A stretch of 64,000 nucleotides of DNA from Actinomycetota bacterium (GCA_013152275.1 JAADGS010000070.1:1-64000); one strand, 5' to 3'; counted from the first letter of the stretch, positions 24,072 to 32,631 are shown. A program made the numbers and translations. The notes: generated by a model from the sequence alone, not told the origin.

Positions 24072-25419
24072 AGAAGATCTCCGCAGCCTCCCGTACCGTT
24101 GCCGTTGCATGCCGCAGACCGAGAGTCGAACCCGACAAGAGGGCTTCGACTCGACCGGCGAACCGTGCCTCGTCGGCGTCGAAGACGTCACGCAGGCGCT
24201 CGAGGAGGCCTCGCCGAGCGGCCCCGATCGCCTCCTCGATGCGACCGGTTGCCTCTGGGGCACGCTTCCACAGTGCAGCATCCCCCAGGAGAACTCTGCC
24301 CGCCGGATCGAGTTCCCATGCCGCCGCCGTCTGGGAGGCCGCGAGGTCGAGCCGCCGTGCGACGGAGGCACCAAACTCTTTCCGGCGTGTTCCGCCCTCG
24401 GCGCGGATCAGGGAGTCTTCGTCCAACGCACGGCCGATCTCATCGAGTTGCTCGAAGTATGCCTCCTTGGCGAAACCGATGAGAGCAGCACCTTCCTCTG
24501 CCTCCTGCCGGATTGCAGCCGCCAGGTCGCCGGAACGCGCGACCACGTCTTCAACGGCACCCTTCGTCGTGTCCACGATGACGGCGTATCGTCTGCCGGG
24601 GTCTGCAAATGCTGCGAGCCGCTCTCGCAAGCCATCGACCGCACCCGGGGTGAGACCCATGTACTCGGGGATGATCGTCTGCTCCCGGATCTCGACGATG
24701 GATGGATCGCCCTGGAGGATGTCACGCCGGCGAAGGTGACCGGAGTAGTCGGCGAGGATCTCGGAGACACCGGTGTCGGGAAGTCGGTTCACGACGAAGA
24801 CAATCGGCAGCTTGCGTCGACGGGCCCGATCGAGAAACTCCCAGGGGACCGCGTCGGCGTACCGCTGGGCGCTGGTGACGAAGATGCAGATATCGGCGAT
24901 CGCGAGCAGTTCCGTCACGATCTCTCGATGCTCTCCGATCACCGAGTCGAAGTCGGGTGCGTCGATGAGCGTCACCCCGCGCAGCAGAGGTGCCGTGTCG
25001 GCAACGACGCGCAGGCTGCGGCCCGAGTCGGTGTCGATTCCGTAGCCACTCATGAACGTGTCGCGGTACCGCTGCGCGTGCTTCTCGTGACACCAGATGA
25101 CCGGCGCCTTTGTCGTTGGGCGTATCGGTCCGGTCTGACTCACCGGTCGTTGAGCGAGCGTGTTGACGAGTGTCGACTTACCACTGCCGGTGGAGCCGAC
25201 GACCACCGCGACAACGTCCGTGTCGAGATCGGCGAGACGAGGTATGAGGTACTCGCGAATCATCCACCCGAGCTCGTCTCGAAGCTCTCGGCGGACCTGC
25301 TGATCGGCAGACGGCAGTCCGAAGTCGACCGCGGCGATCTGGTCGCCCAACGCGTCGAGCGCGGCCCGCAACCGTGCCACCGAGGAGATCCGCCGTCCCA
25401 TCGGCGGATTGTCCCACAC
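24061..25419 (-). CDS. dynamin-like GTPase (DynB-type partner)
   Basis: 452 residues. G1 is GSTGSGKST (75-83), the switch region TGPIRPTTKAPVIW resembles that of its partner, G3 is DAPDFDS, and the G4 position reads VNRLPD rather than NKxD. The rest is long alpha-helix with no clear membrane segment, so it should rely on its membrane-bound partner. It starts 18 bases after the histidine-kinase stop. I used the GTG at 25419, which has GGAGA just upstream; the ATG at 25401 has GACAAT 6 bases upstream and is a possible alternative. Tandem, coupled, unequal dynamin-like genes are known in actinobacteria (DynA/DynB, IniA/IniC); this pair fits that scheme. Confidence 0.8.
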   Translation of the reverse strand: MWDNPPMGRRISSVARLRAALDALGDQIAAVDFGLPSADQQVRRELRDELGWMIREYLIPRLADLDTDVVAVVVGSTGSGKSTLVNTLAQRPVSQTGPIRPTTKAPVIWCHEKHAQRYRDTFMSGYGIDTDSGRSLRVVADTAPLLRGVTLIDAPDFDSVIGEHREIVTELLAIADICIFVTSAQRYADAVPWEFLDRARRRKLPIVFVVNRLPDTGVSEILADYSGHLRRRDILQGDPSIVEIREQTIIPEYMGLTPGAVDGLRERLAAFADPGRRYAVIVDTTKGAVEDVVARSGDLAAAIRQEAEEGAALIGFAKEAYFEQLDEIGRALDEDSLIRAEGGTRRKEFGASVARRLDLAASQTAAAWELDPAGRVLLGDAALWKRAPEATGRIEEAIGAARRGLLERLRDVFDADEARFAGRVEALLSGSTLGLRHATATVREAAEIFYGG

Positions 25420-25437
25420 CAGGTCTCCGGTTTCGTT

Positions 25438-26739
25438 TCAAACAGTCGGTGTGTCGCGGGCAGGCCCGAACAACACCTCGACGCCTGCACCACCGTCCGG
25501 GCCGACTCGCAAGTTCAGCGCCCCTCCCGTCGCTTCTGCGGCCCTGCGGACGATATCCAATCCCAGTCCTGTCGACCCGCTCCCCGACTCTCCCCGACGC
25601 GCCGGGTCACCCTCGGGAAAGCCCGGTCCCGCGTCCTCGACGACGAGTCGCACCATCCCATCCTCGGTTCGGTCGACACGGATGTGAAACGGTGTCCCTT
25701 CCGGTGTGTGGGCCAGAACGTTTCCGACGAGAGCGTCGACGACTGCTGCCGCATCCCCTTCGAGAAGCGCCACATGATGGGGTCCCCCATCGACGTCCGC
25801 CGACCAGAGCCTTCTCTGCTCCTGGGCGAGCGCCCCCCAGAACGAGACCCGTTCCTCGACGATGGCTCCCAGATCGGTGCTGGCGCCGATACCCTCGCGC
25901 AACGGGCGGCGAGCCTGCCGGATGAGGTGATCGACGGTTCTCTCCAGTTCGTCCAGATCACCGATGAGACGCTCCGATCGGTCGGGTACGGCCTCGATCT
26001 CGAGCCGCAAGGCGGTCAACGGGGTCCGGAGGCGGTGGGACAGATCGGCTGCCGCCCTGCGTTCCTCCTCGAGAAGCTCGCCGACGCGACCGGCCAGCCG
26101 GTTGAACGCCTTGCCGACTTCGACGATCTCCGCCGGCCCGTCCGGTTCGACGCGCACGCTGAGGTCTCCCCCACCGAGGCGATGCGCCGCGACGGAGAGA
26201 TCATGGACGGGCCGCACCACCGAACGAGCCAGTCGGTCGGCGACCAGCGCAGAGAGCATCACCAACGCGACCCCGAGCGAACCGAGGATGATCCACGCCG
26301 CGGTGACGTTGCGATCCAACAGCTCCGAGGCAACGAAGACCCGCACCACGGCGGCCCGTTCCTCACCTTCGACGAGTACGGGAACCCAGATGATCTCGCC
26401 GTCTTTCGATGGCTCACGGAACGCCTCGCCGGCAGCCGCTCGTCGATACCCATCGCCCAACTCGAACGACTCTCCAACGATCGTCTCATCCGGGAGGACA
26501 ACCGAGAGCAGTCCCCCGCCGGCGAGCTTTCCCGATCCGACGAGCGCCACGACCTCCTGGGGGCGCCCACCGGTGATCACAATGCCGAGTGCTTGCGACA
26601 ATGTCTGTGCATCCCTTTCGGCGGCCACCAGAACCCGGTCCCGCGCAAGTGTCTTGACCATCCCCGCAAGTGGGATCAGAAAGGCGAGTACCACCATCGC
26701 GGTCACTGCGGCCGAGACCACGGCGAGCCGCCTTCTCAC
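25438..26739 (-). CDS. sensor histidine kinase
   Basis: 433 residues. Order: membrane segment (7-28), an extracytoplasmic sensor of about 115 residues with no recognised fold (29-145), second membrane segment (147-170), HAMP domain (about 170-222), dimerisation helix with His235 in DLSHRLRTPLTALRLE, then the ATPase domain with N-box VGNVLAHTPEG, G1 DAGPGFPEG and G2 GSTGLGLDIV. It is an HK of the PhoR/EnvZ type that should phosphorylate the response regulator encoded directly upstream; the start overlaps the regulator stop by 4 bases. The stimulus is unknown. Two dynamin-like GTPase genes follow immediately, which hints at an envelope or division-related signal. Confidence 0.92.
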   Translation of the reverse strand: MRRRLAVVSAAVTAMVVLAFLIPLAGMVKTLARDRVLVAAERDAQTLSQALGIVITGGRPQEVVALVGSGKLAGGGLLSVVLPDETIVGESFELGDGYRRAAAGEAFREPSKDGEIIWVPVLVEGEERAAVVRVFVASELLDRNVTAAWIILGSLGVALVMLSALVADRLARSVVRPVHDLSVAAHRLGGGDLSVRVEPDGPAEIVEVGKAFNRLAGRVGELLEEERRAAADLSHRLRTPLTALRLEIEAVPDRSERLIGDLDELERTVDHLIRQARRPLREGIGASTDLGAIVEERVSFWGALAQEQRRLWSADVDGGPHHVALLEGDAAAVVDALVGNVLAHTPEGTPFHIRVDRTEDGMVRLVVEDAGPGFPEGDPARRGESGSGSTGLGLDIVRRAAEATGGALNLRVGPDGGAGVEVLFGPARDTPTV

Positions 26740-27413
26740 GGTACGACCAGCTTGACACCCACTCCCCGCACGGTGTGGAGATATCGAGGCTCGGCGGCGC
26801 TCTCACCGAGCTTCTTGCGAAGCCACGAAAGATGTACGTCGACGGTCTTGTCGGCCCCACCGTATGGCTGCCGCCAGACCTCTGCGAGGAGCTCGCGTCT
26901 CCCAACGACCGTTCCAGGTCGCTGCGCGAGGTATGCCAGCAGGTCGAACTCCTTTCGGGTGAGTATCAGCGTCCGGCCGTCCAACCTCACATCTCGGGAA
27001 GCAAGATCGATCACCAGATCCCCGAGCGACAGGACGACCTTCTCGGCTGCCTCACCTCCGCGACGAAGCACGGCCCTGATCCTCGCGTCGAGATGAGCCG
27101 CGGAGAACGGCTTGACGACATAGTCGTCCGCCCCTGCATCGAGGAGATGGACGATCTCCTGCTCATCGTCCCGGGCCGTTGCCACGATGACCGGGACATC
27201 GGTCACGGCTCGAATCATCTTCAGGAGCTCGGCCCCGTCGATGTCGGGCAGCCCAAGGTCGAGAATCACGGCATCGGGGTTTCCGGACACCGCGAGCTCG
27301 AGCCCGCCAAGGCCTGAGCCGGCGGCACGGACGTCGTGTCCACGCTCTGCCAGCCTTGCTGCCAGCGTCTGGCGGATCCGGACGTCGTCCTCGATGATGA
27401 TCAATGAAGCCAC
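26736..27413 (-). CDS. OmpR/PhoB-family response regulator
   Basis: 225 residues from the GTG at 27413. A GTG two codons upstream (27419) directly touches a TAGGGT -10 box and would not be on the mRNA, whereas 27413 lies 6 bases after it. The receiver domain begins ASLIIIEDD, has the phosphoacceptor Asp52 in VILDLGLPD and the conserved Lys in DYVVKPFSA. The C-terminal winged-helix domain (about 125-225) shows LTRKEFDLLAYLAQRPG and VDVHLSWLRKKLGE, the OmpR recognition-helix region. It forms a coupled pair with the kinase downstream (4-base overlap). Targets are unknown, but the two GTPase genes in the same run are candidates. Confidence 0.92.
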   Translation of the reverse strand: MASLIIIEDDVRIRQTLAARLAERGHDVRAAGSGLGGLELAVSGNPDAVILDLGLPDIDGAELLKMIRAVTDVPVIVATARDDEQEIVHLLDAGADDYVVKPFSAAHLDARIRAVLRRGGEAAEKVVLSLGDLVIDLASRDVRLDGRTLILTRKEFDLLAYLAQRPGTVVGRRELLAEVWRQPYGGADKTVDVHLSWLRKKLGESAAEPRYLHTVRGVGVKLVVP

Positions 27414-27419
27414 CTTCAC

Positions 27420-27425
27420 ACCCTA
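27420..27425 (-). promoter_or_regulatory. -10 element TAGGGT of a leaderless promoter for the two-component operon
   Basis: Minus-strand TAGGGT ends 6 bases before the GTG at 27413 and directly abuts the alternative GTG at 27419, so it decides the start of the response regulator. Confidence 0.55.
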
Positions 27426-27524
27426 TACGGATGCCACACCGAACCATCGCCGACGCGACCCACTTATCACACCTTTAACCTGCCGTTACCGCTCTCCAAC
27501 GCGCATACCGGCAATACTGCCCAC

Positions 27525-28094
27525 ATGAGCACACGGCGTCTTGGCCTGTTCGCCGCCTGGCTGACGGCGACCCTGCTGGCGATCGTACTCGCCTCCCAGG
27601 CCGTCGGTCTCGTGCGAGACCAGGTCACCGATCGACCCTCCCGGACGGTCTCCACTCTCCTTGCAACGGCAACGACGCCGTCCACTGCAGCTCTCGCCGC
27701 CACGCCGACCGTCATCGACCCCGAAGTCCCCCAGCGCACGGCGAGCCCCACGTCGACAACGATCCCTGCACCGACAACGACGAGCGCCGTACCGACGACG
27801 ACGATCCCTGCACCGACGACGACGAGCGCCGCACCGACGACGACCGCTGCGCCGAGCGTAGATCGGCGTTACACACTCGTCGGTGGCTGGGTAACGGTTG
27901 CCTGCTCCGGAGACGACATCAGCTTCAAATCCGCCGCTCCAAAGGCCGGATTCTCCGTCGAACGCACAGAAGTCGAAGAGAACAAGGTGGATGTCAAGTT
28001 CGAGAGTTCCGACCACACATCCAAGTTCGAGGCCGTGTGCAGTGATGGCGATGTCGTCGAGTCCATCGAGGAGAAGGACGAGCAGGACGACTAG
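27525..28094 (+). CDS. secreted or membrane-anchored protein with Thr/Pro linker, unknown function
   Basis: 189 residues. One N-terminal hydrophobic segment (about 8-30) can act as a signal anchor. Residues about 45-110 are a Thr/Pro/Ala linker with an internal 14-residue repeat (TIPAPTTTSA). The C-terminal globular part (about 115-189) begins YTLVGGWVTVACSGDDISF and contains two cysteines, then a very acidic tail (EEKDEQDD). The fold is unrecognised; a small beta-domain that could bind a ligand outside the cell is likely. It is divergent from the response regulator (about 110 bases between), so it may respond to that system. The ATG has AATACT 6 bases upstream, a near-consensus leaderless signal. 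Confidence 0.65.
   Translation: MSTRRLGLFAAWLTATLLAIVLASQAVGLVRDQVTDRPSRTVSTLLATATTPSTAALAATPTVIDPEVPQRTASPTSTTIPAPTTTSAVPTTTIPAPTTTSAAPTTTAAPSVDRRYTLVGGWVTVACSGDDISFKSAAPKAGFSVERTEVEENKVDVKFESSDHTSKFEAVCSDGDVVESIEEKDEQDD
27759..27842 (+). repeat. 42-bp tandem repeat (2 copies) in the Thr/Pro linker
   Basis: Copies 27759-27800 and 27801-27842 both begin ACGATCCCTGCACCGAC and differ at two positions. They encode the 14-residue linker repeat of the upstream-described secreted protein. Confidence 0.85.
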
Positions 28095-28124
28095 GTCTCT
28101 GCAGTCGGCAGGGATTCGGCCGGA

Positions 28125-28892
28125 TCACAGAAGTGCCGTCGCGGCACGGCCCTCGACACATTCCTCGAGGAGGCCGCAGTACCGGCACCATGGACCGCCC
28201 CTGCGCTCGATGTCCCGCCGCTCGGCCCACGCCCGACGCAACGCATTGACGATACCGGCCACCTGCCGAGCCGTCTCCCTGAGCGAATCGGTCCCGGGCT
28301 CTTCGGTGAACCGCTCCCCGGTACGGATGGATACCGCCTCCACTTTCGACGGGATCTCTCCCTTGTCGAGCACCCACAGGAGTGCGTAGAAGCGCAGTTG
28401 TTCGTGAACCTCCCCCAGCTCACCCGTCTTCCAGTCGACCAGACGAACCCCTCCATCGTCGGAGAACACTGCATCTACCGACCCGACGAGGGTCACACCG
28501 TCGACGGGTTCGACCTGGATCTGAACCTCCGCTCCCTGGAATCCTTCGACAGGGAAACGTCGGAACCGCTCGTAGAGGGCACCCACTTCATCGATGACCC
28601 GTTCGAGACCGGAGGGTTTCATCGACAACGCAGCCATCTTGAAGTTCAAGTTCGAGCCACCGATCTCTTCGCGGCACACTTGTTCCAGCCGGTCGGCAGA
28701 GATCGGTCCACTGCCGAGATGCCGGGCGAACACACGGTGGGCGAGCCCACCCTTGAATGCCGGGACACTCTCCGGTCCCCAGACTCCCTCGATCCTCGAT
28801 TTGGCGTAGTCTGCGCATTCCCCATAGGCCACAAACGTCGAACCGGAGAGCCGAACGGCATCGCCGGGCTCGATCTCTGGAAACACGATCAT
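28125..28892 (-). CDS. stand-alone Cas4/RecB-type PD-(D/E)XK nuclease with four cysteines
   Basis: 255 residues from the second ATG (28892). The first ATG (28901) overlaps a TACCAT -10 box that ends 7 bases before 28892. Catalytic PD-(D/E)XK core: His53 in GLAHRVFARHL, Asp140 in VGSVDAVF, Asp153 and Lys155 in RLVDWKTGE, then the QLRFYALLW helix. Cys26 in YGECADYA plus Cys236, Cys239 and Cys245 (WCRYCGLLEEC) match the iron-sulfur staple of Cas4, AddB and RecB-like PDDEXK_1 (PF12705) nucleases. No CRISPR array, cas gene or helicase is nearby, so a DNA-repair or single-strand end-processing role is likelier than adaptation. It is convergent with the Thr-linker protein and divergent from the VanW gene. 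Confidence 0.82.
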   Translation of the reverse strand: MIVFPEIEPGDAVRLSGSTFVAYGECADYAKSRIEGVWGPESVPAFKGGLAHRVFARHLGSGPISADRLEQVCREEIGGSNLNFKMAALSMKPSGLERVIDEVGALYERFRRFPVEGFQGAEVQIQVEPVDGVTLVGSVDAVFSDDGGVRLVDWKTGELGEVHEQLRFYALLWVLDKGEIPSKVEAVSIRTGERFTEEPGTDSLRETARQVAGIVNALRRAWAERRDIERRGGPWCRYCGLLEECVEGRAATALL

Positions 28893-28899
28893 GAACGAC

Positions 28900-28905
28900 A
28901 TGGTA
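28900..28905 (-). promoter_or_regulatory. -10 element TACCAT of a leaderless promoter
   Basis: Minus-strand TACCAT ends 7 bases before the ATG at 28892 and overlaps the upstream in-frame ATG at 28901, which is therefore unlikely to be used. Confidence 0.5.
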
Positions 28906-28955
28906 TCGACCGACCGCCGAGACCACTACACTCAACTCCCGTTCCAGGGCTGATC

Positions 28956-30899
28956 ATGTCACGTACTTCTCGAATCATCATTGTCATCCTCGGCGTGCTC
29001 GCCGGTCTCTTCCTGATGGTCATCGGGGCATTCGGGATCGACCGCGCCCTGCACATCGGCAAGGTGCTGCACAATGTGCACGCTTCATCCGTGGACCTCT
29101 CCGGAAAAGACGAAGCAGGAGCCGAGCTGACCCTCGTCGCGCTGGAGGACGAGCTCGGCACGACGCCCGCGGTATTCGAGATCGCCGGGACGACCGTGGA
29201 TCTCGACCCGACCACGGTCCGTTTCGACATCGACGAGCCCGACGCTGCGGCCAGTGCTCTCGCCGTCGGACGCGAGGGAACGGTGATCGACCAATTCCGA
29301 TGGTGGATGACACACGTCTTCACGATCGAAACCGTGCCGGTGCATGGAAGCTTGGATGAGGAGGCACTCTCGGCCGTCTTCGACTATTGGGACGAATCCA
29401 CGATTTCGAACCCTCCCTTCGACGGAGCCGTCGAGGTCCGAGGAACCCAAGCCGTCGCCCGATACCCACATCCCGGTACCGGCATCGACCGATCGTCGGC
29501 TTCGAAAGCCATCCTTGCGTCGCTGCTCAACCCGGATCGACCGATCGTCACGATCGCAACGGCACCGCTGCAATCCGACCTCAGTGACGCGGACATCGAC
29601 GCTGCAGTCGACAAGGCACAACAGATGATCGGCCGGTCGATCGTTCTGTCACGTGAGGACCCGGACATCTCGGTGACCTTCACACCCCGGAACCTTGCGT
29701 CCGCCCTGCGAAGTCGGATCGTCCACAACTCTCCGGCACACATCCAACTGAGCTTCGATCCCGAGGTGATCGGCGCGATTCTGCAACCGGCGAGCGCCCA
29801 TCTCGGTGTGCCGCCGCGTGATGCGTCCTTCGAGGTCGGTGAGGACGGTTTGGTCACCATCGTGCCGAGCAGACCCGGACAGATCGTGGATCCGGAGTTG
29901 ACCGCCGGAGCGCTGGAGGTTGCTTCTCGCACGCCCGACCGAACCGGGCGGTTGCCGTTCGAAGATGCCGCCGAGCCCGAGTTCACAACCGAAGACGCCC
30001 AGGCGATGAACATCAAGCATCTGGTCTCGCAGTTCACGACCTACCACCGCTGCTGCCAGAACCGTGTCACCAATATTCATCTTCTGGCGGACATCATCGA
30101 TGGGGTCATCGTTCTGCCGGGCGAGAAGTTCTCGATCAACGAGTACGTGGGCGAGCGGGACACCGCCCGCGGGTTCCTTCCCGATCACACGATCGTGCAG
30201 GGGAAGATGGTCGACACGATCGGCGGTGGGGTGAGCCAGTTCGCCACGACGTTCTACAACGCCATGTACTGGGGCGGGTACGAAGACATCACCCACTCGC
30301 CACACAGCTACTACTTCAGCCGATATCCGGAAGGGCACGAGGCGACGATCTCCTGGCCGGCGCCGAATCTCGTGTTCCGGAATGACTCCGATGCTGCGGT
30401 GCTCATCAAGACGTCCTACACCGACACCTCCCTGACCGTGAGCTTCTACGGGAACAACGGAGGGCGGACTGTCGTCGGAGAGCAAAAGAACGGACGTCTG
30501 CACATGGAGGTCACCTCGGAAGGAGACGCAACCGCCAGAAAGGTCACATCCAGCGTCTCTTCGCGCTTCGATCAGACAGACCCGCCGATCGAGTACACGG
30601 CCAACGACGAACTGCTGCCCGGTGAGGAGATCGTCAACGTGAAGGGCAGAATCGGCTGGACGGTCATCGTGAAGAGACACATCGAATACCCGGACGGTCA
30701 TGTCGACACCCAGCAATGGCGTGTTCGCTACCGGCCACAGCCCCGTGAAGTCGAAGTGAATTCCTGCATGATCCCCCCCGAGGAAGGGCAAGAGCCCGTG
30801 CCCTGTCCCACGACGACGACGGAGTCGACGACCACCACGACGACCACGGCGGCGACTACGACGACCGTGGCGTCGACTACGACGACCGCGACCGACTAG
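28956..30899 (+). CDS. VanW-family cell-envelope protein with peptidoglycan-binding-like domains
   Basis: 647 residues. An N-terminal membrane anchor (6-30) precedes two PG_binding_4-like modules (about 45-160 and 190-340; LVALEDELGTTPAVFEIAGT and DISVTFTPRNLASAL are typical pieces). Then comes the VanW domain (about 350-510): TTYHRCCQNRVTNIHL, LPGEKFSINEYVG, TIGGGVSQFATTFYNA and HSYYFSRYPEGHEATI. A G5-like beta region follows and the protein ends in a Thr-rich tail of about 35 residues. VanW proteins are found near vancomycin-type resistance genes but are widespread and of unknown biochemical role. No van genes are here. A TACACT hexamer lies about 24 bases before the ATG. The last 23 bases overlap the convergent small gene. 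Confidence 0.88.
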   Translation: MSRTSRIIIVILGVLAGLFLMVIGAFGIDRALHIGKVLHNVHASSVDLSGKDEAGAELTLVALEDELGTTPAVFEIAGTTVDLDPTTVRFDIDEPDAAASALAVGREGTVIDQFRWWMTHVFTIETVPVHGSLDEEALSAVFDYWDESTISNPPFDGAVEVRGTQAVARYPHPGTGIDRSSASKAILASLLNPDRPIVTIATAPLQSDLSDADIDAAVDKAQQMIGRSIVLSREDPDISVTFTPRNLASALRSRIVHNSPAHIQLSFDPEVIGAILQPASAHLGVPPRDASFEVGEDGLVTIVPSRPGQIVDPELTAGALEVASRTPDRTGRLPFEDAAEPEFTTEDAQAMNIKHLVSQFTTYHRCCQNRVTNIHLLADIIDGVIVLPGEKFSINEYVGERDTARGFLPDHTIVQGKMVDTIGGGVSQFATTFYNAMYWGGYEDITHSPHSYYFSRYPEGHEATISWPAPNLVFRNDSDAAVLIKTSYTDTSLTVSFYGNNGGRTVVGEQKNGRLHMEVTSEGDATARKVTSSVSSRFDQTDPPIEYTANDELLPGEEIVNVKGRIGWTVIVKRHIEYPDGHVDTQQWRVRYRPQPREVEVNSCMIPPEEGQEPVPCPTTTTESTTTTTTTAATTTTVASTTTTATD

Positions 30900-31206
30900 C
30901 AGCCGTCACCACGAAGAAGTCGCGGATCTGTTCTCCGGCACGGCGAACGCTGCCCTCGTCCCATCCACCGTTTCGCTGTACCGACACCACGTTGAATTGC
31001 ACATACACGTGCCGAATTGCCGGATCCGCCTCGAAGAGACGCTCCGCGAGACGAGCACCGAGGCCGTCCTCGGCCACCGGACGCGTGAACTCCCGGCCGT
31101 CCTGACCTGTAAAGGTCCGGTCCGTATCGAAGATCGCCACTTCTCCGTGGACGGCGCTCTCGACCGCAATACTCTGGCCCACATCTGCTCCCTTCAGGAT
31201 CCTCAC
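30877..31206 (-). CDS. conserved-looking small protein coupled to pyruvate kinase, unknown function
   Basis: 109 residues. Start GTG overlaps the pyk stop as GTGA, so it is probably translated by coupling. The product is mixed alpha/beta (VAIFDTDRTFTGQDGREF, RHVYVQFNVVSVQRNGGW) with no signal peptide, no membrane segment and no catalytic motif I recognise. The last ~10 residues are Ser/Arg-rich and overlap the VanW coding end by 23 bases on the other strand. Association with pyk suggests a metabolic or regulatory accessory, but this is inference from position only. Confidence 0.6.
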   Translation of the reverse strand: MRILKGADVGQSIAVESAVHGEVAIFDTDRTFTGQDGREFTRPVAEDGLGARLAERLFEADPAIRHVYVQFNVVSVQRNGGWDEGSVRRAGEQIRDFFVVTAASRSRSS

Positions 31207-32603
31207 TCGCCGATGGTCTGCAGTTTCATCAGATTCGTCGAGGCGCTGCGGTTTGGAGGGGTTCCCGCGACGATCACGACACCCTCACCGGCCACACACA
31301 CGCCGTTCTCGGCGAGGTAGCGGTCGGCGGACTCGATCATCGCATCGGTCGAGTCGAGTCGTTCGAAGGCGACAGGAGTCACGCCCCGGTAGATCGCCAT
31401 TCTACGGCGTGTGCGCTCCACGGGGCTGAAGGCCATGATCGCCGCTCCAGGACGATATTTCGAGAGCAACCGTGCCGTACTGCCAGACTCGGTGAAGGCA
31501 ACGATGATGCCGAGACCGAGATCCGTCGCCGCTTCCACGGCAGCTCTCGCCATCGCAGACGCATAGCCTGCCTGCCCGGCAAGGAAGCCGATCGACTGAT
31601 GATCGGATCGCGGACGGTCGGCCTCGACCAGGATCCGATCCATCATCGCCACCGTCTCGATCGGATAGTCCCCGATTGCGGTCTCTCCCGAGAGCATGAC
31701 CGCATCCGTTCCCTCCATGACGGCCGTCGCGACGTCGGTGACTTCGGCCCGGGTGGGACGCGTACTGTGAATCATCGACTCCAGCATCTCCGTCGCGGTC
31801 ACCGAGATGAGTCCGGCGGCATTCGTCCGGCGCAGGATGTCCTGCTGCACGAACGGGAGCCGCTCGAGTGGCATCTCGACGCCAAGGTCTCCGCGAGCCA
31901 CCATCACACCATCGGCCACCCCCAGGATCGCATCGAGGTTCTCGAATGCGACTGCGAGTTCGACCTTTGCGATGACCGGCACCCCCGAGAGTTGGCGGAC
32001 CCGCTCCACATCTGCCGCCGAGCGGACGAAGGACGCAGCGACGAAATCCACCTCGATCTCGCGCCCGAACGCCAGGTCCACCTTGTCTTTCTCCGTCACC
32101 GCCGAGACACGCAGATTCGCCTTCGGGAAGGCGGCTCCGCGATGGTCACCCACGGGACCACCCTCGATCACTTCGGCAACGAGTCGGTCTCGGGTCTGCT
32201 CGGTCACTCTCATGCGAACGAGACCGTCGGCGAGTACGACTTCCGAGCCCACCCCCACATCGTTGACGAGACGCGGGTACCCGATCTCGATTCGGCTCGC
32301 GTCGCCGAGCCCCATGCCGGCGACGAGGCTGACGCGGTCTCCGCTCTTCAGTCGGATCCCGCCATCGGGAAACGTACCGACCCTGATCTTGGGCCCCTGG
32401 ATGTCCTGCAGGATCGCAACGGCTCTCTTCTGCCGGGTGGCAGCTTCACGTACGAAGGTCGCCAGTTTGCGGTGCGTGTCATGGTCGCCGTGGGAGAAGT
32501 TCAATCTGGCGACGTCCATCCCCGCGGCAACCAGCCCGTCGATCGCCTCTGCGGTGGCAACGGCGGGACCCAGCGTGACGACGATCTTGGTTTGTCTGGT
32601 CAT
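31203..32603 (-). CDS. pyk: pyruvate kinase
   Basis: 466 residues, typical length. It converts phosphoenolpyruvate and ADP to pyruvate and ATP, the last step of glycolysis. The barrel motifs are complete: TKIVVTLGPA (5-14), RLNFSHGDHDTH, DIQGPKIRVG, the MVARGDLGVEMP magnesium/PEP site and PTRAEVTDVATAVMEGTDAV with GETAIGDYP. The C-terminal regulatory domain (about 345-466) has ESGSTARLLSKYRPGAAI and ends in a short Thr/Asn-rich stretch. The ATG at 32603 is favoured over one 6 codons earlier because TACGCT lies 7 bases upstream. A small gene of unknown function is coupled at its stop. Confidence 0.93.
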   Translation of the reverse strand: MTRQTKIVVTLGPAVATAEAIDGLVAAGMDVARLNFSHGDHDTHRKLATFVREAATRQKRAVAILQDIQGPKIRVGTFPDGGIRLKSGDRVSLVAGMGLGDASRIEIGYPRLVNDVGVGSEVVLADGLVRMRVTEQTRDRLVAEVIEGGPVGDHRGAAFPKANLRVSAVTEKDKVDLAFGREIEVDFVAASFVRSAADVERVRQLSGVPVIAKVELAVAFENLDAILGVADGVMVARGDLGVEMPLERLPFVQQDILRRTNAAGLISVTATEMLESMIHSTRPTRAEVTDVATAVMEGTDAVMLSGETAIGDYPIETVAMMDRILVEADRPRSDHQSIGFLAGQAGYASAMARAAVEAATDLGLGIIVAFTESGSTARLLSKYRPGAAIMAFSPVERTRRRMAIYRGVTPVAFERLDSTDAMIESADRYLAENGVCVAGEGVVIVAGTPPNRSASTNLMKLQTIGE

Positions 32604-32610
32604 GATCGGA

Positions 32611-32616
32611 AGCGTA
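32611..32616 (-). promoter_or_regulatory. -10 element TACGCT of a leaderless promoter
   Basis: Minus-strand TACGCT ends 7 bases before the pyk ATG at 32603. The in-frame ATG at 32621 lies upstream of it and so is probably not used. Confidence 0.5.
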
Positions 32617-32631
32617 CCCACCGGGGCCTGT

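Noticed and set aside
28125-28892. CRISPR-associated Cas4
   Set aside because: The cysteine set and core match, but no repeats, spacers or cas genes are present anywhere in the window.
28956-30899. Vancomycin-resistance cluster
   Set aside because: A VanW domain alone is not evidence of resistance; no vanH, vanA or vanX gene is nearby.
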